From: Endomychus coccineus
Taxonomy: Eukaryota > Arthropoda > Insecta > Coleoptera > Endomychidae
Direction of reading: 5' to 3'
Assembly (NCBI GenBank): GCA_958510875.1
Contig: OY294067.1
Coordinates: 31,174,912 to 31,238,911 of the forward strand
Length of the DNA stretch: 64,000 nucleotides
The notes under the pieces were generated by a model, which saw only the letters and a list, made by a program, of their open reading frames with translations, searched no databases and had not been told where the DNA came from. Within the stretch, counting starts at the first letter, position 1. The number at the start of each line of letters is the position of its first letter. Positions 35,750 to 49,232 of this stretch are shown piece after piece. Made by a program: the position numbers and the translations under genes.

Positions 35750-36610
35750 ACTATAAAATCAATAAGTAAGTAATGATCACCCTTATCCACTAAAAATACT
35801 ATTACCTCCAGCTGGAGATAAATGTGAATTCATTAATTTGCTTTTTCGCTTATACATTTCTATCCTTTCTAAATTTCTAATATTTATCAGTGCTGTGTTT
35901 AAAAGCGATAAGCTTTCTAGAAAAATGTGACCCATACTTAAAATATGTTCTGCTGATTTTCACTATTATTTTTCTTAGTTTAAAGAAAATTTTATACAAG
36001 AGAAAGTAATCTTGAAAAATGACCTGCAACGTTTTTCTAGATAGTTCATCGCTTTCAAAATACATCACGGACAAATATCTAGATTTTGAATGCAGCCGTG
36101 CGTTATTTTGTGATATTCCCTTTTTACAGATAAGAACAAGGAATTTAACTTGGTTAAATTTGTGAAAAATGTAATGCTCTAAACATTGGTCAAACAAGTA
36201 GAAACGTTTTGATATAAGGAACATTTTGAGTCATTTCAGTTAAAAAACTCAAGTTACCTCAAATTTTCCAAACCAGCACCCAGCACCGTTTTCCTCCACT
36301 AGAATACTTTAATGTTACAGTGTTTTCTCATAACGAAATTGCAATCAACTTTCCTTTAAATAACGTGATATTTAACAAAGTAAAATTTCTTGTTTCTATC
36401 TGTAAATATCTAGATAATTTAGAAGGGTTTGAAATTGAGATTTATCTGCAGCTGAGAACATCCCTTGTCCACGTTACTACCCTAAATATTATTTAAATAC
36501 ATTTTGTTTTCAAATTTCGTATACTTTGCTGATGTCTAATTGGTAGCTGAAAGGTCCTCAGCACTTAAAAAGCATTTTCAGTGGATAAGTGTTATTATCT
36601 CATACTTATA
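35750..36610. mobile_element. Two PLE 3' ends in opposite orientation
   Basis: From 35750 to about 35960 the sequence matches the 3' end of a minus-strand PLE (LIAFKHSTDKY relic on the minus strand). From about 36140 a + strand endonuclease relic reads YKEHFESF, and a + strand 3' end closes at 36540-36600 with GGTCCTCAGCACTT and GTGGATAAG. So the pseudo-LTR sequence borders the copy on both sides in inverted orientation. Confidence 0.6.
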
Positions 36611-37960
36611 AGTGGCTTGAAGTAGTTCTGGTTGATGATGTTCATGGCTCGGTCTAATTCGAAGCATCTGATGACCTACGAATATCATCATCCATTGTCT
36701 ACTTTGCTCATATTTCATATTTTAAATGTCTGATCGATTCCAGAAAATTCTCGAAAACGTATTATTCGAACTAGATTTCCTTCGTTGCCCAAATTGTCAA
36801 TAGCATTCCATGTTCTTGAGGTAAAGATTATCGAAGAGTTTAGAAGGCTTAAGATAAGCCAGAACGAATCGAACTTTTACCTCACAAACAATATCGTAAT
36901 TATTTTTTGAAATCTCCCTTATCAATTATGATTTATATACAAACTAAATGAATCATGAATTATGAGGAATCGTCAGTCTTAGCTCCAGTTTCATGCTTTT
37001 CTGAGAGTGTCATCTGTGATCTTGGTGAAATTGTGGTGTTTAGCCGAGTTTTTGTAGTCTTGTAAAGAAAGCTGCTTTCGCTCTAACAATCCAAGATGCA
37101 AGTACGATTTAGTACGAGCTTCCGAACGTCGTAGCTCATTTTCTTCCACTGTCAAATAATTCTACGTTAGACCACAATAAAACCTCACTTATATCAATTC
37201 AAGGTATTTTCTTCTATTCCCACCCAAAATGGACGAAGACAGAATAATGGTAAATAAGAATAAAAGTACTGAAAAGAGGAACAATCTTGGTATACAATAA
37301 AAATAGCAATTAAACCCGAGGTTATGTTTGATATTAACAATTATTATCGTTTCTACTTCATGATTCCGTAATAATGTTAACAAAATGTCATTATGTACAA
37401 ATAAACCTCCGTTCAGGTGATTGGGTTGAATGGATGCAGTTTATGTTTTTAGTTGAAAGATTCGTATGTTAAGGCACCTAATGTTGGAATCCATAAGTCT
37501 AATTATTAAGAAAATAATAGATAAAACTGGTTACACAACTCTTACTCATTAATCGAACCAAATGATGAATAAGACTTGTCCACACTATAATCGAATTGTG
37601 ATAGTTATCAAAAACCACTAAACTAGACTTCAGCTAGAAAACGACTCACCAACTCATCATATTCAGACTTTCCGATTTTTCAATCTCGTATAATAAAGCT
37701 TCAAAGATACACTTCCCACGAATTTGGTATGTGAAGGCGTGATTCTTCAAGAGCAACCTAGTCAATTTGATATTTTGCTCCTGTAAATCATCTCAAAGAT
37801 CAGTATTTTCGGCCTCCAAACCTTTCATTCTACCAAATACTCTTCGGCATGTCCAAATGAGCGGTGTCTTTCTTTTTTGTATTTGTTGTGATGATTGCAA
37901 GAGAGTTTGTAGTAGAGAAAAACTTCCAAATACCCAACCCCTTCCAAAGTTCCTATAATC
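36611..37960. other. No gene recognised
   Basis: Intron sequence of Hr4 without convincing ORFs or element ends. Confidence 0.4.
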
Positions 37961-37967
37961 ATACGAT

Positions 37968-38790
37968 CTGTTGGAAGTGATCACCTGTCCTGTCCACAGC
38001 ATCGCGGAAGATGGTACACTTCATATCGCTTTCTCATCTAAAGCCCCTATACCATCCAATGGAGCAAGAGGAGCGAGACAGAGACAGTTTGATGCAATTA
38101 ATGGAGATTTGGCAAAGATTTTGAAATGGGGATCTAATAATCTAGTAGAGTTTAATGCAACCAAGACTTAAGCTTGCATCTTCTCCAGGAAGGCGGATCC
38201 AACAAGCCCTAATTTCATGATGTCAGGTACAACGGCTAGGAACCAACAGCCCCCTCTCATGGGATAATCATGTGAGGTCCATTGCGAAAACCGCTTTACA
38301 AAAAATTGGTTTTCTATTCCGTGCCAAGAGCTACTTTACATCCCAGAAGCTCCTGATAATCTACAGTACTGTTCACATGTTTGGAATTGGCTCCCAAACA
38401 TACCCTGAAGCTCTTGGATTCTATCCAGAAGAGAGCTACTTGTTCGATTGATGATGTCACACCTACTATTTCATTGGCTCTCTAGAACATCTTAGAAAGG
38501 TGGGCGATATCTCTTTCATCTGTAGATATTTCCAAGGCTGGTGTTTTTCAGGAATCTCGTCTGTTCCACCACGAGACCTGCAGAACTTCTTCCTACAAGA
38601 CTTCATTTTTCTATCGAAGGGAGAAGTTGTGGAACTCTTTGCATAGTGAGGTATTTCTCTGTGCATTTAACCTCCAAACCTTCAAGAAGAATTCGAATGC
38701 CTATCTCTTCTTAAAATTCCACTGCTGGCACACACGATATTCTTCCAACTTTATAGGTTTTCCTCTCGTGTAGTCCTATTATAAAAAAAA
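37968..38790 (+). mobile_element. Non-LTR retrotransposon relic, second copy
   Basis: It aligns with the minus-strand relic at 6998-8571. On the + strand it begins with a degraded RT box, ADGTLHIAFSSKAPIPS-like after AED, then LKWGSNNLVEFNATKT. The post-RT part LIIYSTVHMFGI is degraded. At 38560-38770 comes the C-terminal tail KLWNSLHSEVF (one stop) and FKKNSNAYLFLKFHC. Stops and frameshifts make it inactive. Confidence 0.72.
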
Positions 38791-38799
38791 TCTCTAAGA

Positions 38800-39950
38800 T
38801 CACCTAGAGGAGAAACCTCTTGAGAACAGGATGATCAAGTTCAGAAAGATTATGTCTTTACTTTTATTATGTACACAATACAATCTGCATATCCTTGGAC
38901 ATCACAACCTGCACGAGCTAGTCTAACCAAGAGTTCATCAACTGTCGATCATAACAATCAAACTACTATTCTTTGGAGCATTGTGTCTATTGCGATGAAT
39001 AGGTTTTTCTTGAAAATTCATATTTTCAGACGTACTTCTGGGGTGTAGAGTCGAAAAAGAAAGTCCAATTGTTATTATTTTTTCAAACCGTTCATGTTGC
39101 AATGTGAACACAATAAAAAAAATTATAACCTTTCTGTAGTTTTATTGAACAGGATGTAAGTTGGACTTATGGGGCAATAAATTGGAATATCTCATAGAGC
39201 ATAACTTTTATCAAAGATCAGTTAGTAGTTCTGAAGGTGTAGTGCTCGGAAGATTTTGTCTCCATTTCTAGCTGCTAAAAAGCCAAAGTGTCCTATCTAG
39301 GAAAAAAAACCTGAAATCATTCTTGAATACGACGAATACATTTTAGTAAGCAAAACAAACTCTGACGCCATGAACTCAAAATAGCATGATATGGACAGTG
39401 CTAGTTAATGAAGGTCGTGATTGGAGGAAGTAATTAAATTAAACTCTAACTTATCTCTTACGAATGTCTTATGATAAACTTCCTCCTTAATAAATCTGTC
39501 GTGATTGCTTTTCATATAATCCTTACAGACAATATCATTATTTCCTTGATATCTGGAGTTTCATTATAACGCTGAGCATAATATAAGACTATACATGAGT
39601 CATACGATTAAATATACTCTACAAAATTATCAATGACCCTTGTGATGAGTAACAAAAAGTGAAAAGGACAATTCACTCCTTTATGATGTATTAATTAACA
39701 AAATATTCGTAATTACATACTCATAATGTTATATACTAATATAACGAAACGTTTCCAAGAGTAATCTCATTTCTTTTATAGGAATCCTTTCCGTTTCACC
39801 TTTCTTCGAATAACTAGGTTAAGTAAGGCTTTAGATTTAGGTTTCTTATGAGTGGGCTGAACATCGATTCCTACACCGTGACCATATGGTTTTTTGTAGC
39901 TCTTTTCTAATTATAGTTCACCCAGTAAGTTCACTCTTTTAATAAGGCCG
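38800..39950. other. No gene recognised
   Basis: Intron DNA with no coding or repeat signal that I can identify. Confidence 0.4.
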
Positions 39951-39954
39951 ATGA

Positions 39955-40560
39955 TTTTACCGGTTGAGGTTTGGTTCAGATCTTCTGGTAAGAGATGACT
40001 GAACATTTTAAATCTGATTCTTTTCCCAGCTGGACATTCACAGAGAATTGTCGACATTGAACGTCTTCCACTAATCCGAGCCTTCGTAGGAGGTCATTTA
40101 AATGACAGTGTCCTCTGTATAGACTAATTAGAGTACCTGCTTTGATCTAGGAGTAGGTATTCTAATTCTTGATGTTTTCGAAGAGCTTATAATGAACGCT
40201 TCAGAGTAGGCTATACCTGGGAAGCTTTGTCAATACTGGAGTACTTATTATACTTTTAGTTCATGATGATATTCAAGGTGAGCTTGGAGATATACCAAGC
40301 CCTGGTTTTGGTCTGATAAATTTGAAGCTGCACCCTCCCTGACGATAGACTCAATTTCCCTCAATGACCGAAAAGCCTGATATCCAGATCAGAGTCACTT
40401 TGTTCTTGTAGCCCAGGCATGGGAGAGTTTTTTGGCAGTTCCATGCGGTTCTTGAGATACAGCGATAGGAGCCAATAGCTTTGAGAGCCTTGGCTGTCAT
40501 AGAGATATTTATCGATCTGTAAGCACATTGCATTCGTTCTAGCTCTCGTGCACCCATCCA
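39955..40560 (-). mobile_element. Non-LTR retrotransposon relic (RNase H and tail)
   Basis: The minus-strand frame 40557-40351 reads CQKTLPCLGYKNKVTLIWIS, then GFSVIEGN. This matches the RNase H segment of I/R1-like elements, usually VxLxWVPGHxGIxGN, so PGH has decayed to SGF. Further on, at about 40110-40040, GHCHLNDLLRRLGLVEDVQC is the start of the C-terminal cysteine-rich tail. No RT was found beside it. Confidence 0.6.
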
Positions 40561-41089
40561 ATACCCTCTATAGTATAAGGCCTGAACGCTCGATGTGACG
40601 TCACAAGCCAGAGGCTATGTTGCAGCTGGCCACACGTGAAACTCACAGTGAAACAAAAGTTTTATTCATACCTTAGGACAAATGTAAGGACTTCCTGTTT
40701 AAACGGCGTTGCCAGACGTGATCTGAGTCCTTAGTTGCACCCCATTTGCTTTTATTAACCTAAAATACTCTTCTGATGATTCTGTTTGAAATTTTCTCAA
40801 CAATACGTAATTTAAATTAAGGTCATTGAAACAATACGAAATTATTTCTAGAATTCTGTGTATTGTATGTGACCATGCAGTACGTGTCTGCGTTGTTAGT
40901 TTGTTTGAAGCCGAATTAGATTTTCAAGTATCTAACAAACTTAATAAATGTCTTAAAAGCTGCATTTTCGGATCATCCTCTAAGTTACATTTGGCGATAG
41001 GTTCCTGGAAAATGTCTCATAATCGTTGCATTTTGAGGGAAGTGGTTACATTTGTTATTTTCTATCAAGTTAATATAATATTTATAAAC

Positions 41090-41930
41090 TAGGCTGTCGA
41101 TTTGGAATGCTCTATATTTAAACCAAATTGAAGTAGAGCCTGCATAAGGTATTGATTGAATACCTTAAGGGCTACTTTAACATTTTGACGTTCCATATTT
41201 GTAGGACCCTGACCCTGCCGTTGTGTGATCATGTGCGAAGTGGAATTTTCGAGGATTGGTTTCCAAATGTCGAGCAGGTAATATCCTGAGTCACGGTTTA
41301 GATTATTTGGATGTTTTACGATTTCTATAGCTTCAAGGATTTTTCGCTGATAGGAGATAATATCTTCATGGAAACTTTTGAGCAAGATGCTATTGACTCA
41401 TCTGCTCTCAAGCCGAAATGTTGGTTTAGATATGACGACGACACTTTTGGCAATATGGCCGTGAAAATCTTGTTTCCTTCCTCAATCATTTAAATTCATT
41501 ACATCCTAATATTCTTTTCACCATGGAAAATGAATCGAAAGGTTCACTCCCATTCCTAGATGTATTAGTTAGACGACAGACTGACGGTACTTTGGGACAT
41601 TCTTTGTATCGAAAACCCACTCGCACCGATAGATACTTCTTATGGCCTTTCCCAGCACCGCCCTACCCTGAAGCAATCTGTCTCAAATTCGTTGGTCCAC
41701 AGAGCTGTCAACTTATCTCAACCCCAATCCTTAAAATCAGAATTAAAACATCTGTCTTATTATCAAGTAATTTCTCCCATTATAACATTCAAAAAACCAT
41801 GAAGAAATACACTAAGCCTAAAATTTCATATCAGTCTGAGCCACAATTAGAATCAGTTTCAGTTTAAGCCTAAGCCTGCCCTGAAGATGCCACCTGTAAT
41901 GGTTGGCAAAACGTCGGCATCAAGTAGTGC
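41090..41930. mobile_element. PLE RT fragment facing an inverted endonuclease tail
   Basis: On the minus strand 41385-41200 reads RKILEAIEIVKHPNNLNRD and GYYLLDIWKPIL, the C-terminal tail after the endonuclease. On the + strand from 41386 the RT runs in the opposite direction: [14 protein letters not shown] (YDDD in place of YVDD), then at 41523 [20 protein letters not shown] and [10 protein letters not shown]. The copy then breaks. At 41877-41925 the pseudo-LTR contains CTGAAGATG, a hairpin, then AAAACGTC, a mutated hammerhead core. So this copy too starts with an inverted 3' end. Confidence 0.7.
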
Positions 41931-43554
41931 TTTGTGACGCGAAACCCATCCAGAAGCCAAAGTTTTCACGATACCTAACTTGCCATGTTTAAAAAAATCG
42001 TTCATGGCTTTGCTGTTGAGTTCATTATTGTCAGTATAATACAGAACATTTTGTATCCAATTTGTTCTAATTTCAGAATAATTGACAAAATTTTCACTCA
42101 CTACGGCACCACTACGAAAATCTTGTTCTGTCATTGTTGTTTGCATGAAATCTTTCACAGGGACCGCCGATATCCATTGTTATCTTAAGAGAAACTTAAC
42201 ATTTAAACTTTTGGCAACATTTATTCGGCATAATCAATTAACTAACAAATGTCAGTGAACTAAACGTTTGACACAAAAAGCGGGAAGAACTAACATAGAC
42301 ATGGAAAGTCATTTTGCAAAGTACTTTATTCAGTCATAACAATCTAATACACGCTTATTTGGGAAAAATACGTTCCAATTGCATGAAGACATCTCAGGAA
42401 TATCTGCAACACTTTTTCCACAAGGAATAGTTGAAAAGCTGTTTAATTCTAATAGTTATCACCTGTGACATAATACCGTCAACGCGCCACTTAGACTAAA
42501 CGGTACTGTCGTATTGTACTTGTCTTTGGCGCCATCTGTGAACCATCAGATGTCCTCCCTTAGTAGGTCGGTTTTATTTCAAATGCTTCCTGGGAAGGTG
42601 ATGTTGGAGAGGAGATTGATGTTGGTCGTTATTGGTATGACATCTAAGATTCCCAGACTACTGTGACTTTCCAGGTTTTCCAGTAGCCTATTCCGCTTCA
42701 CAATGCCAGCTTGTGGCCTGGTAATGGTAACTTGCCTAAGTCTGTTGCCCATCTGGCTGCTTTTTACAAATAAATGTGAAGAGGTAGGTCAAGTAGGATT
42801 TCTACAGCAGCCGTTGGTGTGCTCTATAAATGGTCAGACAAACTTGTCTTTGAAGTATAGTGAGCTTAGCTCTGGTCGTTCGTTGTAATGCTTGCGACCA
42901 CTAATGAACAACTAAGTGTCGTTCAATTGCATTTGTCAAATTGTTACCCTTTCAGAGCTCTTGATTCTTCGTTTTGGAATTACCATGAATTGTAAAGTGA
43001 AAGTATAAAATCTAGAGATCTTGTTAAATTATTCTAAAATTTTGGAGGACGTAGATTGTATTTGGTTTCCAGTTGGCGATATGTTTAGTTCTAAGAAAAA
43101 TACGAATGTGCTGATAGAATAAAAAAACAGCTGTTCAAATTCTACTAGTCATAAGTTGCAAATTATTTTATCCCATTAAACTAGCAATTAAATTAAGTTT
43201 AGCAGTTTTGGCTTGAATGCCCATTTCGATAAGTGAGTTGGTAATTCATCAGCAGAATATAAGTTTGATTCTCTTAAAATCAGTAATTTATGTATACCAT
43301 TATTTTTGTTTATTCCAAATCAACTTGATTTGCCTGAATGGTTGATCGAAATTTCCAAATCTAATTATGTGTTTTTCACACTTTACCCATTATCATATAA
43401 ATGCAATCAGAATCCTCTCATATAAACGATAATTAATTAATATCCATTTACGGCCATAAATATCAATAACTGCGCCACTATTTGCTCTTCACAAACTAGA
43501 GTAGGCAACCATTCGCAAAATTTGCTTTTAGGCAATGTATCTGTCCACTTCTAG
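41931..43554. other. No gene recognised; end of an Hr4 intron
   Basis: No coding potential or element ends identified. The interval ends in the acceptor CCACTTCTAG before the second coding exon of Hr4. With its donor at 34069, the Hr4 intron is 9486 bases. Confidence 0.5.
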
Positions 43555-44853
43555 GCGAATCTGTCGCCGACACAAGCACGTCCTCACCAGATCTCATCAG
43601 CCCCTCGTCCCCGAAGATGTCGGATATGGTCCTCAATCCGCCGAGTCCAGACTCCACACCGATCCAGATTCATCCGCCCGAACCAACTTTGGATAAGGCG
43701 TCGTGTCGTCTCGAGGACCCTGGGGTGTTCGACGGTGGAGGTACCACTAGCGTCATCAAATCACTGCCAATCCGTTCGCAAAGCCCGCCTATCAGACCAG
43801 CGCCCGTGCCCAGTCCCTTGCAACCTCCAAGACCGCACAGCTCCCCGGGAAGACCAGCGAATACCAGTCCTGTTATCAAACATAACCCGCTCATAGTGCA
43901 ATTGCCAGTTTCTTCACCCAATATTATCGCCACAGTTACCTGCCAAGAACCCACATCCTCGTCGTCTGCAACTAAATGTCGCGGTGTCATAATCACCCAA
44001 CCACCCATAACCCAAACGCAGTTGTGGTTGAAACATTCTAGAATAAACGGAGTGAAACCGGAAATAATCGGTGGGAATTTCAGCGGATCTTCATCGTTAG
44101 AATCGTTTCCAGAAGCGAAGTCACCCATCAGTCCAGTCCAAAGACCAAGTAGTAATCTCCCGGTGCGACAAACGCCTTCAGTGATAATGGGAGAGGTCGG
44201 TGGTGTAAGAACCATGATCTGGTCGCAACCTCCCATGTGTACAACCCAAAGTTCATTCATAGAATCACCTCAACATCACCCAACCACATCAAACTGGAAT
44301 ACCTCTAGTACTAGTAGTGTAACGAATACCGAAGAAAATGCAGCTCAAATGTTACTAAACCTTGGTCAGGACAGACTTTTACCTACTAACCGGCCTATGC
44401 TATCACCTCAGTCACCGTCGCCCAGTCACTTTTCCAATTCACCACTTAACATGGAAAGGCTATGGGCAGGCGATTTACGGCAGTTACCAACTAACCAACA
44501 GATACAGGCTCTAAACCTCACCTCGCCCATGGGTACCCCGAATTTATTTTGTCCGCCTGGAGCGGAAGTTAAATTCACCATGAGCGAATCGTCATCATCG
44601 AGCGAGTTGCGAGAAACAACTGAAGAAGAAGATCAACCAATGATCTGCATGATATGCGAAGATAAAGCGACTGGTTTGCATTACGGGATTATAACGTGCG
44701 AAGGGTGTAAGGGCTTTTTCAAAAGGACCGTACAGAACAGGAGAGTCTACACATGCGTGGCGGATGGAAATTGTGAAATAACGAAAGCTCAACGGAACAG
44801 ATGTCAATACTGTCGATTTAAGAAGTGTATAGAACAAGGAATGGTATTGCAAG
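43555..44853 (+). CDS. Hr4: Hr4 nuclear receptor, N-terminal region and DNA-binding domain
   Basis: The exon starts after CTTCTAG and ends before GTTAGT (GT at 44854-44855). Two bases complete the Gly codon of the previous exon, then [20 protein letters not shown] continues the frame; an internal Met at 43617 is not the start. About 340 residues of Ser/Pro/Thr-rich, probably disordered sequence follow. The DNA-binding domain begins near protein residue 398: first finger CMIC then CEGC, P-box [10 protein letters not shown], second finger CVADGNC then CQYC, and [10 protein letters not shown]. All eight zinc-binding cysteines are present with normal spacing. The last base is the first of the next codon (phase 1, an Ala in other HR4 proteins). 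The hinge and ligand-binding domain exons are not in the window. The coding bias and GC are much higher than in the flanking DNA. Confidence 0.96.
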
Positions 44854-46340
44854 GTTAGTGAATCCTTTATATTATATTTTATTGCTGTTTCTAAAATGAT
44901 GGCGAATTCAAGGCAATGCTAAAATTATTATTCATGATCATGATGTTCGCATAGAATCTCTCAATCCGATTTATAAACTCGGAAACTAGTCAACTTTCGT
45001 CTCGCTAAATAAGGCAAAAGTGAACAGGAGCTTTTTTCTAAAAATCATAAAAACTTGAAATTTCATGATATACTGTTGGAAACTGATTTTTCCTCAGGGC
45101 AATCGACTGTAGCTATGATCAAAAATTCATGAGGTATTTCTAATTTTTTTAATAAAGAGTTTTGTAGACCGTTATATTACTTAATCTGTGTTTGTATTGG
45201 CATTTGACAAAGTGGTGTTATAAAATGAGGGATCTTTACATATGGGTAAATGGACACTTCAAGACACAATAATATGCTTATACAAACTTTTTTCATGAAC
45301 AATTTCAGCACGGCCTGAAAATGCAATACCTACTTAGGAAACACTGTTGCTAGTTCTAGCCCGGTTTTTAGCGGTTTTGGGATATACAATGAAGTTGATT
45401 TAATTTTTTTCTCGAGAATCGTTCCATGTACAAGAAAAACTCAAGAAACCAATTTTGTTAAGAAAAGATTGACAATCGAGAAAAAATTATTTTCTCCAAA
45501 AAAGTAAGGGCGTAACATTTATTAACAAATAATTCAGAGCCATGTGCATACGGACGCCCCTGAATTGAGTGGGGAAACAATTGTTAATGGAAAAACACTG
45601 CCTTAACCTAGATACCACATACCAAAATTCGAGGGAAATATCTAAACGGGTTTCCGATATATTAGAAAAAATAGGCATGAGGAATCACACACTTAAATTG
45701 TTTAGACTACTTAGGAAACACCCTGTATACATCTTGAGTTTTATGAATCGATAGGTCCATAGACCTATTATCCTCAGGAGACAGAATTGTTTACATTTAA
45801 ACACGATCAGACATTGCCAAATTTCGGGCCACTCAGACCGCTGTATATTACAACAAGTATGGCCGTATGGAATGTGCTATTGCCGAATTGAGATCTGTAA
45901 TTATTATAAAAACGTCCATAGCATTCGTTATATTAGAAGCAATACTGTTGAAATGTCGTTTTCTCTGAAAAAATATTCCATAATTTATGGTAACCTGGAA
46001 TATACAATCGAATTATAGAATATTTAAATTTTGAAATATAGAACTATTCCATTCCATTGCATTATTCGTTCAGAAAGCGACAACGCCGCGCACCTTTTAT
46101 GAATGGGGAATTGGTTCTGTACTAGGCAATTTGACAGCTTCCGGATTTCTCGTAGCCATTTAGAAGCCGTGTTGCCTTACAAGTGGTACCAAGTTTTCAA
46201 TCATAGTTACAGCGTTGTCAATAAGGAGTAATTATGACTCTGCGATAAAGAGGTCCGTTAGTTTTCTTTGTCATACTTCATGTAATCATTGCGACAATTC
46301 AAATGGAGTTTTATGAATGAGTTGTTTCGTCTCATTAGGA
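44854..46340. other. Hr4 intron, no gene recognised
   Basis: Donor GTTAGT opens an intron whose acceptor I could not find in the window. The phrase CTACTTAGGAAACAC occurs in direct orientation at about 45331 and 45707, the second followed by CCTGTATACATC. It is probably a repeat end, but no family is assigned. Confidence 0.5.
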
Positions 46341-46350
46341 TAATAGGTCT

Positions 46351-46700
46351 ATGGATAGGTCCAAGTTTGTTTCAATAAACGATTTCCAATCAGAAAACTC
46401 TGGAGGTCCTCTCCTCTTAATAATTAATAAAAACAATATTGGAACCTGTTCTTCACCTTCGAAATTTGTGTCGTTTGCAGATGATCTGAAATTGTTCAGA
46501 AAAGTTTTGCAGTCGAAGACTTTCAAAAAATTGTTACCGATTGAAAGTATTTATATGAATATTGTGATAAAAATGCGTGGTTTTTAAAATTTGAAAAGTG
46601 TTATAAAATAATATTTAGTCAAAACATAAGTAAACCTAATTATATTTTGATATTACCTACTTATGTAACCATGATGAAAAAGTATTTCTGGATTTATGTG
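46351..46700 (+). mobile_element. Non-LTR retrotransposon RT fragment
   Basis: The frame at 46351-46587 reads SGGPLLLIINKNN, then SKFVSFADDLKLFRKVLQSK. This is the RT stretch from the GPLLF region to the catalytic FADD box. Further short pieces follow in other frames. No ends were found; a dead fragment. Confidence 0.6.
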
Positions 46701-46799
46701 TCACAATACGACATTTTGATTTTAGAATATAAACACACATCTTATTGTTCCAACAAGTTGATGAAGGAACAATTAGAAGCTTCAGGAAGATCCAAAGTT

Positions 46800-49230
46800 C
46801 AAAAACGTAAATATTAATATTTTGATGATATTGTAACAGATATTAAAATAAGATGTTCCTCTGAAGAAATATAGAGATTTCTACGATTTCTCTAAAATTA
46901 TCTGACTTTCTGTTTTTTCCACAAAAAAATTTATAAAGAAAGCTTACTTCCGATATAACCGGATGTTGTGAATATCAGATCAGGTTTTAATCATTTCTGA
47001 ACGACAAAAAATTATAGCTGCCATTTGGTCTCCATTGATTCAAATTAATTGATTTTTCTATTCCGTGACGCTTATGAACTCTGTAACTATAGGTACTTAT
47101 ATAAATGCGTATCGTTATAGCTGTAACGAATTTTAGTCCATTTTAGATTTCAGAAGTTGGTATTGACAATCATGGAACGTGATGATAACAACTTATAGAA
47201 GATTTAAACATTTCACTCAATTTGGGAGGAGTAGCTAGCTATCGAAACATCTTTGTTCGATTTTTTCAAAAATGTGATCAAAATTGATCACAGAAGTGCA
47301 ACGAATGTTGACATCTGCCAAATTAATAAAAGTTTCGAAATGGATAGGTTAGAAGTGGATTCGATTCCGCATAGGGATAGATGCCGCAGGTCAGTTGGTT
47401 CGAAACGTCAATAGTGAGAAAACATTCTGTGGTGTGATCTACATGAGCCACGATTAGATATTGTCAGGGCCGGATTTACATATTGTGGGGCCTCCAAGGA
47501 TAACATCGTGTTGGGACCTCCCTCTCTAAAAACGATCCATCCAACAAAAAAAAAGGTTTCTCATTGAGGAAAAAACGAAGTACAATTGGAACACACATTT
47601 TATTTAAATAAACTATAAACTATATATTTAAAGTAACCATTGCCTTGCGAATTGCTGTATTCCTAGTTAGATTTAGTTTCAAGTTTATTCTTTTAGTCTC
47701 ACAGCTATGGTGGTTCTTTATATGCTTCGCGGAAGAATATTGAATTAGCTTATTATTTAGTCTTATTTTATTGATTCTTTTTCGAACTGCAATAGAATTT
47801 CGTGCTTCCTTAAGAACTGGATTTTACATAGTTCCGTATGATATCTTGTCGGCTCATTCACAGATTAGTTTGTGAATGTGTGAATCTTCCACCCTATATT
47901 AAAGGACAGACGCCGCACTTATTGGGTGAGAGATATGCCACGTATTATATTGCTGAAATTTCCAGGAAATAACGAATATTTATTAAATACAGGTTTTTAT
48001 ACAAGAACATTGTATGTTAAACAATGCCTAGAAAGTATATCCGAAAGATAAATGCCAAATGGCCAACAACTTACAACAGCCATAGAAAAAGTTAGAGCTG
48101 AAGAATATTCCTAAAATGGTTAAATGAGACCTGCACAATGCATTATGTTTGTAATATTTGTCATCAGGAAGAAATTAAAAAAGTTATTCAGTTGCGGTAG
48201 TCATCTCACTCCTATGTTTTATGCTGGCTCTGAGGAAAAATGTTTTGTTTTTTTTTATGCTGCAAATTATTTCAAAAACGTGGCGTTTACTTCGTGATTG
48301 AATTATGAATTATTACAATTTTCTTTCAAAAATTGTGGTGTCTGTCGCACTTTTATCCCACTTCAAATGTAACGTCTTTGTTTTCAATCAAAGAAAAACA
48401 CTCCAAACAATGAATCTCTAGTGAATCTGAGGGAATTTTTCACTAAAACAGTGTTTTGGAAACGCAGAAAAGAAAATTAGTATAAGATACTTGTTTTATT
48501 AGAAATTTTAGCGCACTCGTTCTTTGGATAACTTGAAATCATGCCTAATGACTCTTTATACTATATTGATGGTAAGTTGTGGCAACCCTAATTGACAGAT
48601 GCAGCAAATATAATTCATTTTACTCTTAAATGTAAAAGTTGCTGGGAGCAAGTTGGATTGTCTTGTTCAAATCCAAACATATTTGGTTCTGTTGCTCTGC
48701 TACCGTTGAAGTCTCCACATCAAGTTAACGGAAAATGTTCATAGTTATTGTTTCCTTCGATATCTAAGCTAACAAAATTTCTAAATGAAAGGGTTGTTAC
48801 TGATAATAAAAGATAATATTAAATCAGTAGCTTTTGAAGAATAATTCATACATAAAGAATGAACTGATTTCTCATATCTGTAGAATGACAAGGTCTTGTA
48901 ATAATTTTTTCAAATGTTTTATTGCATTACCTACTTATCAAAAAAATCCGAACAGTGATCTTGAAAAATCTCAAAAGAACTCTGAAAGATACACATTATG
49001 GATGTCGACCTATTTTTCGATAGACTATCTTCTGGTAAAACCCTGGCACATATTTCTTACACCCATAGTAAATTCCGAAGTCAATTATTTATCGATTAAT
49101 AGTTATCTGAGAACACCAGTTCATTGAATACAATTTCAATTTGACAAAATAACATTTAATCTGAAGGATGTTACATATCACTATAATACTCGTAAGATAT
49201 TTCAGGTAAAAAACTCATTTGTATTATGGG
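46800..49230. other. No gene recognised
   Basis: Intronic AT-rich DNA. CAGGGCCGGATTTACA at about 47466 looks like one end of a hAT element, but no partner end was found. The short frames have no recognisable domain. Confidence 0.4.
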
Positions 49231-49232
49231 CA

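Noticed and set aside
43670..44260. 196-codon frame on the minus strand across the Hr4 exon
   Set aside because: It lies antisense to a strongly supported exon and has no domain; its openness reflects the codon use of the sense frame.
45328..45735. Direct repeat CTACTTAGGAAACAC as the ends of an element
   Set aside because: The two copies are in direct orientation and no boundary or duplication is visible.
47466..47530. hAT-like left end CAGGGCCGGATTTACA
   Set aside because: No matching right end or target duplication could be found, so no element was called.
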